Part shown: positions 61,800 through 64,000 of the stretch, one piece after another | Numbering within the stretch: the first letter of the stretch is position 1 | How the letters are laid out: each line of letters opens with the position of its first letter | Source of the DNA: JBBRRP01 sp964609655 | GTDB taxonomy: Bacteria; Myxococcota_A; Polyangia; Polyangiales; Polyangiaceae | Reading direction: 5' to 3' | Length of the DNA stretch: 64,000 nt | Assembly: GCA_964609655.1 (NCBI GenBank) | Contig: CAZSUA010000004.1 | Span: 1-64,000, forward strand | Notes under the pieces: model-generated | The model's database searches: none | What the model saw: the letters and a program-made list of their open reading frames with translations, nothing else | What the model was told of the DNA's origin: nothing | Translations under genes and position numbers: made by a program

Positions 61800-62110
61800 G
61801 CTGACACCCACTCCCATCGTGACGAACCTCGGGCAAAGTCGTGCCTGCCCCGCGGCACGCTTCGACGATGCGCTCAAAACCTCGCCCCCACGCCTCGATG
61901 AGGCCGGTGCGAAAAAATACCTCGGCTATGTCCGGGTTCTGGGGCTCCGACGGATGCATTTTGAACAAGGTTTCCGCAGTCCATCGATTTGGCAACTGGC
62001 CGGGATTCCAAATCATCAAGTGGTCGGCATACACGCTGATCTGATTCATCTGGCCGATGTCGTGGTGCTCGACCTCGTTGATCTTCAGATCGAAGTAGCT
62101 TCCAACCGTT
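61800..62110 (-). pseudogene. Hybrid scar of YhcG-like nuclease and ATP-binding regulator
   Basis: The minus frame reads YFDLKINEVEHHDIGQM, matching the end of the DUF1016/YhcG PDDEXK nuclease motif (usually DLKIG-x-L-x-H-x-D-x-G-Q-M). It runs directly into NQISVYADHLMIWNPGQLPN and FRTGLIEAWGRGFERIVEAC, the signature of AlbA/HATPase-type ATP-binding transcriptional proteins. The two families are joined at GQM. A stop lies just upstream, and the homology ends near 61800. This is a deletion junction of two genes, not functional. Confidence 0.5.
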
Positions 62111-62253
62111 CAGGCCCATGCATTGCGCTCACCCTATACTTTCGTCATCTTGCATTCAATCTCGTTCCGCCACCGAAACTCACGCTCGCGAAGGCGGTAA
62201 GCAAGTCGGATCGGTCGGGCCGCTGAGCTAAGCGAGCTTCCTGATAAAATTGG

Positions 62254-62844
62254 TCAAACTGACGGGGGGATCTCGGGCCCTATCGGATTCTGGTAAACCG
62301 CGTCGACGGACAAGCTAATCCCGAGCGATCTCAGTTCAATCGATTCACCGCGCCGCGCTTCCCAGATCTCCCACTGGCCGCTTTCGCCGCGCCGCTGAAC
62401 TTCAATGCGGGGCTCATCTTGCGCCAAAAATACGAGCTCACGCAGCGAGCCTAACTGGCGATAGTGCCCGGCCTTGGCTCCGCGATCATACCCTTCAGTC
62501 GATGCGGAAAGGACCTCAACGAGCACCACAGGATTCATGATGGCATGCTTATTCTCATATGCCGTTTTAAGCTCTCCGCATACGACGCTCACATCTGGAT
62601 AGGTTTGAAGATCTGTCGCTTCAACGTAAACGGCGGCATCGGACGAGTAGACTCGACAGGGCTTGCCACGCAAGGCCTGGCGCAGCTCGGCACCAACGGC
62701 CAAAGCCAGAGCAGCGTGCTCGGGGCTGCCCCCCGCCATTGCCAAGACTTCGCCGCGCAAGAATTCATGCTTTTGTTCGGCGTTCTTCTCGAACTCGACG
62801 AACTCGGGGTAGCTCATCCGCTGAATGGGGTTCGACTGGGACAC
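62254..62844 (-). CDS. Uma2-family (DUF820) putative endonuclease
   Basis: This 196-residue protein (GTG start) shows the PDDEXK-like core of the Uma2 family: FLRGEVLAMAGGSPEHAA, SSDAAVYVEATDLQTYPDVS (catalytic Asp) and VVLVEVLSASTEGYDRGAK (Glu-x-Leu). These proteins are common and multicopy in myxobacteria and cyanobacteria; biological role remains unclear. It stands alone between decayed genes. Confidence 0.85.
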   Translation of the reverse strand: MSQSNPIQRMSYPEFVEFEKNAEQKHEFLRGEVLAMAGGSPEHAALALAVGAELRQALRGKPCRVYSSDAAVYVEATDLQTYPDVSVVCGELKTAYENKHAIMNPVVLVEVLSASTEGYDRGAKAGHYRQLGSLRELVFLAQDEPRIEVQRRGESGQWEIWEARRGESIELRSLGISLSVDAVYQNPIGPEIPPSV

Positions 62845-62888
62845 TCAAAAGAATCTAGCCTGGCGACCCCGGTTGGTCGAGCCATCGC

Positions 62889-63631
62889 TCACCGAATCCC
62901 GATGCAACAATAGACTTTCGCGAGTGAGCAGTGCTCCGGGTGAGCGAGGGCCGCGAGGAAGTCGCTTCTAACTTGGTCAAAGCGTTGGCCACAAAACCGC
63001 TGAAGGCCGCTCATTCTCGCTAAGCGAGCGCTCCAGGCTTCGAGCACGTCGGGGGTTGCCGGACCGTCGAAGCAAAATTCTGTGTCGGGGAGCGTGAGCT
63101 CATTTAGAACTGCGAACCCTGCCCATTGCATGTGTTCGCTCAGCTTTCGACCCATGTGAAAGTCGTACGCGTCCGCGTTGCACATTTTCTCGGCAAAGTC
63201 GCTCAAGATCCGCCGTGATTCTGGCTCCATGGGCTCGTGACCGAAGAGGTGATCGATTTCGGTTAGCGTTAGCCAGGCTCCAGGCTCAAGAACTTCATCC
63301 AGGAAACGAGGGTCGGCGTAAGGTCCGGAATGTAAGCAGCCGCAAAGCTGCACCAAGCGCCTTCAACTTCGGGAGTGATGCCTTCGAGCGCTCTCAGGTC
63401 CCCATTTCGAAACTCTGCCCCAGCGATTCCGCGAGCCCGCGCTGCGGCAAGGAGTTCCTCGTTGGTGTCGATGCCAATTACGCGCGCGCCCCTTCGAACG
63501 AGTTCGGCAGTTTGGTCTCCAATCGCACAGCCGAGGTCCAACACCTTCTTCCCGGCGAGCGGCGGCAACATCTCGAAAACTTGGGACCACGACCGCCAAG
63601 CAAACTGACGCTGGTATTCCTCGCTAAGCAT
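62889..63631 (-). pseudogene. Frameshifted SAM methyltransferase
   Basis: The 5' frame (ATG 63631) contains motif I KVLDLGCAIGDQTAELVRRG and VIGIDTNEELLAAARARG, and stops at 63269 after PTLVSWMKFLSLEPG. The following homology EPGAWLTLTEIDHLFGHEPM continues in another frame. Inserting one G at about 63285 would join them (FLEPGAWL). So it is either a pseudogene or a sequencing error. The complete protein would be about 247 residues. Confidence 0.65.
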
Positions 63632-63659
63632 GTGGGTTGAAAATGGCTGTGCGCCCGCT

Positions 63660-64000
63660 TCAAGGAGCTGTCAGCGCCACGAGTTTTCCGGCGGCGCTCG
63701 CTCCAAGATCGATAGCGTATAACGTATGATCGACGACCACGGGATTCTGTAGGGGGCCCGTCACCTGAGCGGGCAATCCTTTCCAGAGTTCATGGCCGTC
63801 GCTAAGGGCTAGAATGTGAATACCGTCCGCTGCCGTGACGAGGAGCGAATCGCTGCCCAGCGCGGCCGCGAGACTCGTGTTCGGGATGCTCGTCCATGCG
63901 ACCGGATTGCCTGGGCAGGCGTTGAAGGCACCAGAGTCGTCGGTGGCCGGCTGGGTGGCGGCGGCAATGTTGGGGGCAGTCCAGGCGGGAGCGCCCCCTT
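63660..64000 (-). CDS. Partial beta-propeller (PQQ-like repeat) protein, C-terminus
   Basis: The minus frame from the right edge to TGA at 63660-63662 encodes LAAALGSDSLLVTAADGIHI and LALSDGHELWKGLPAQVTGP, then VDHTLYAIDLGASAAGKLVA. These are PQQ-like or YncE-type propeller blades (strand, Gly turn, Leu-x-Ala-x-x-x-Gly). The start is outside the window. The end of this gene lies 28 nt from the methyltransferase start. Confidence 0.65.
   Translation of the reverse strand, partial: GGAPAWTAPNIAAATQPATDDSGAFNACPGNPVAWTSIPNTSLAAALGSDSLLVTAADGIHILALSDGHELWKGLPAQVTGPLQNPVVVDHTLYAIDLGASAAGKLVALTAP

Noticed and set aside
61819..62226. Plus-strand 135-residue frame
   Set aside because: Antisense to recognisable remnant protein text; no start context or domain.

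Overview
This window looks like part of a Myxococcota-type (deltaproteobacterial) genome. The evidence is the mix of Hanks-type kinases fused to FHA, GGDEF-like or ATPase/TPR domains, an AgmX/PglI-type tail lipoprotein, many Cys-anchored lipoproteins, a TonB-domain/TonB-receptor fusion, the lysS-lolE-lolD gene order and high-GC codon use. Two runs of N (16403-16502 and 48310-48319) and an artefactual flanking duplication show a draft, probably short-read, assembly. No rRNA, tRNA, CRISPR array or transposase was seen.

Layout. 1-8.1 kb: a partial secreted protein, a c-type cytochrome lipoprotein, a stand-alone receiver protein, an SMP-30-like lactonase, a beta-barrel protein, a tail-domain lipoprotein, an AAA ATPase, an SRPBCC protein, a one-TM protein and a YbgC-like thioesterase. 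8.2-12.4 kb: a universal stress protein, a translationally coupled FHA/metallo-beta-lactamase pair, and a leftward lipoprotein/APH/CysC-like kinase operon. 12.5-16.1 kb: a histone-H1-like DNA-binding protein, then a tightly overlapping Omp85/DUF4390/precorrin-2 dehydrogenase operon. 16.1-25.4 kb: a membrane protein broken by the first gap, a kinase-FHA-degenerate-GGDEF protein, SppA, lipoproteins, a TonB-fused receptor and exonuclease III. 25.7-29.3 kb: an accessory cluster of exported proteins (a caspase-like-fold candidate, an FTP-like lipoprotein, a VCBS-like lipoprotein and a Cys-rich lipoprotein). 29.7-34.6 kb: a porin divergent from a CE2-type esterase, then a DUF485/SSS symporter pair.

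34.6-38.9 kb is the most unusual region: a polymorphic-toxin locus. It holds two RHS core tips sharing an exact 557-bp repeat, each with a different C-terminal domain and its own small downstream immunity candidate. One immunity gene has a frameshifted paralogue, and an exported head fragment is joined out of frame to the upstream tip.

39-49 kb: a DUF1704 peptidase-like protein coupled to PhoH/PIN, a cupin lipoprotein, a membrane protein with a catalytically degenerate sigma-54-activator fold, and a giant kinase/ATPase/TPR regulator crossed by the second gap. 49-61.3 kb is housekeeping: an aminotransferase, an AstA-like acyltransferase, lolD-lolE-lysS, prfB with a textbook +1 frameshift site, a methyltransferase, a DUF4912-like protein and ribF. 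61.3-64 kb is decayed: an addiction-module remnant, a hybrid gene scar, a Uma2-family gene, a frameshifted methyltransferase and a partial beta-propeller protein.
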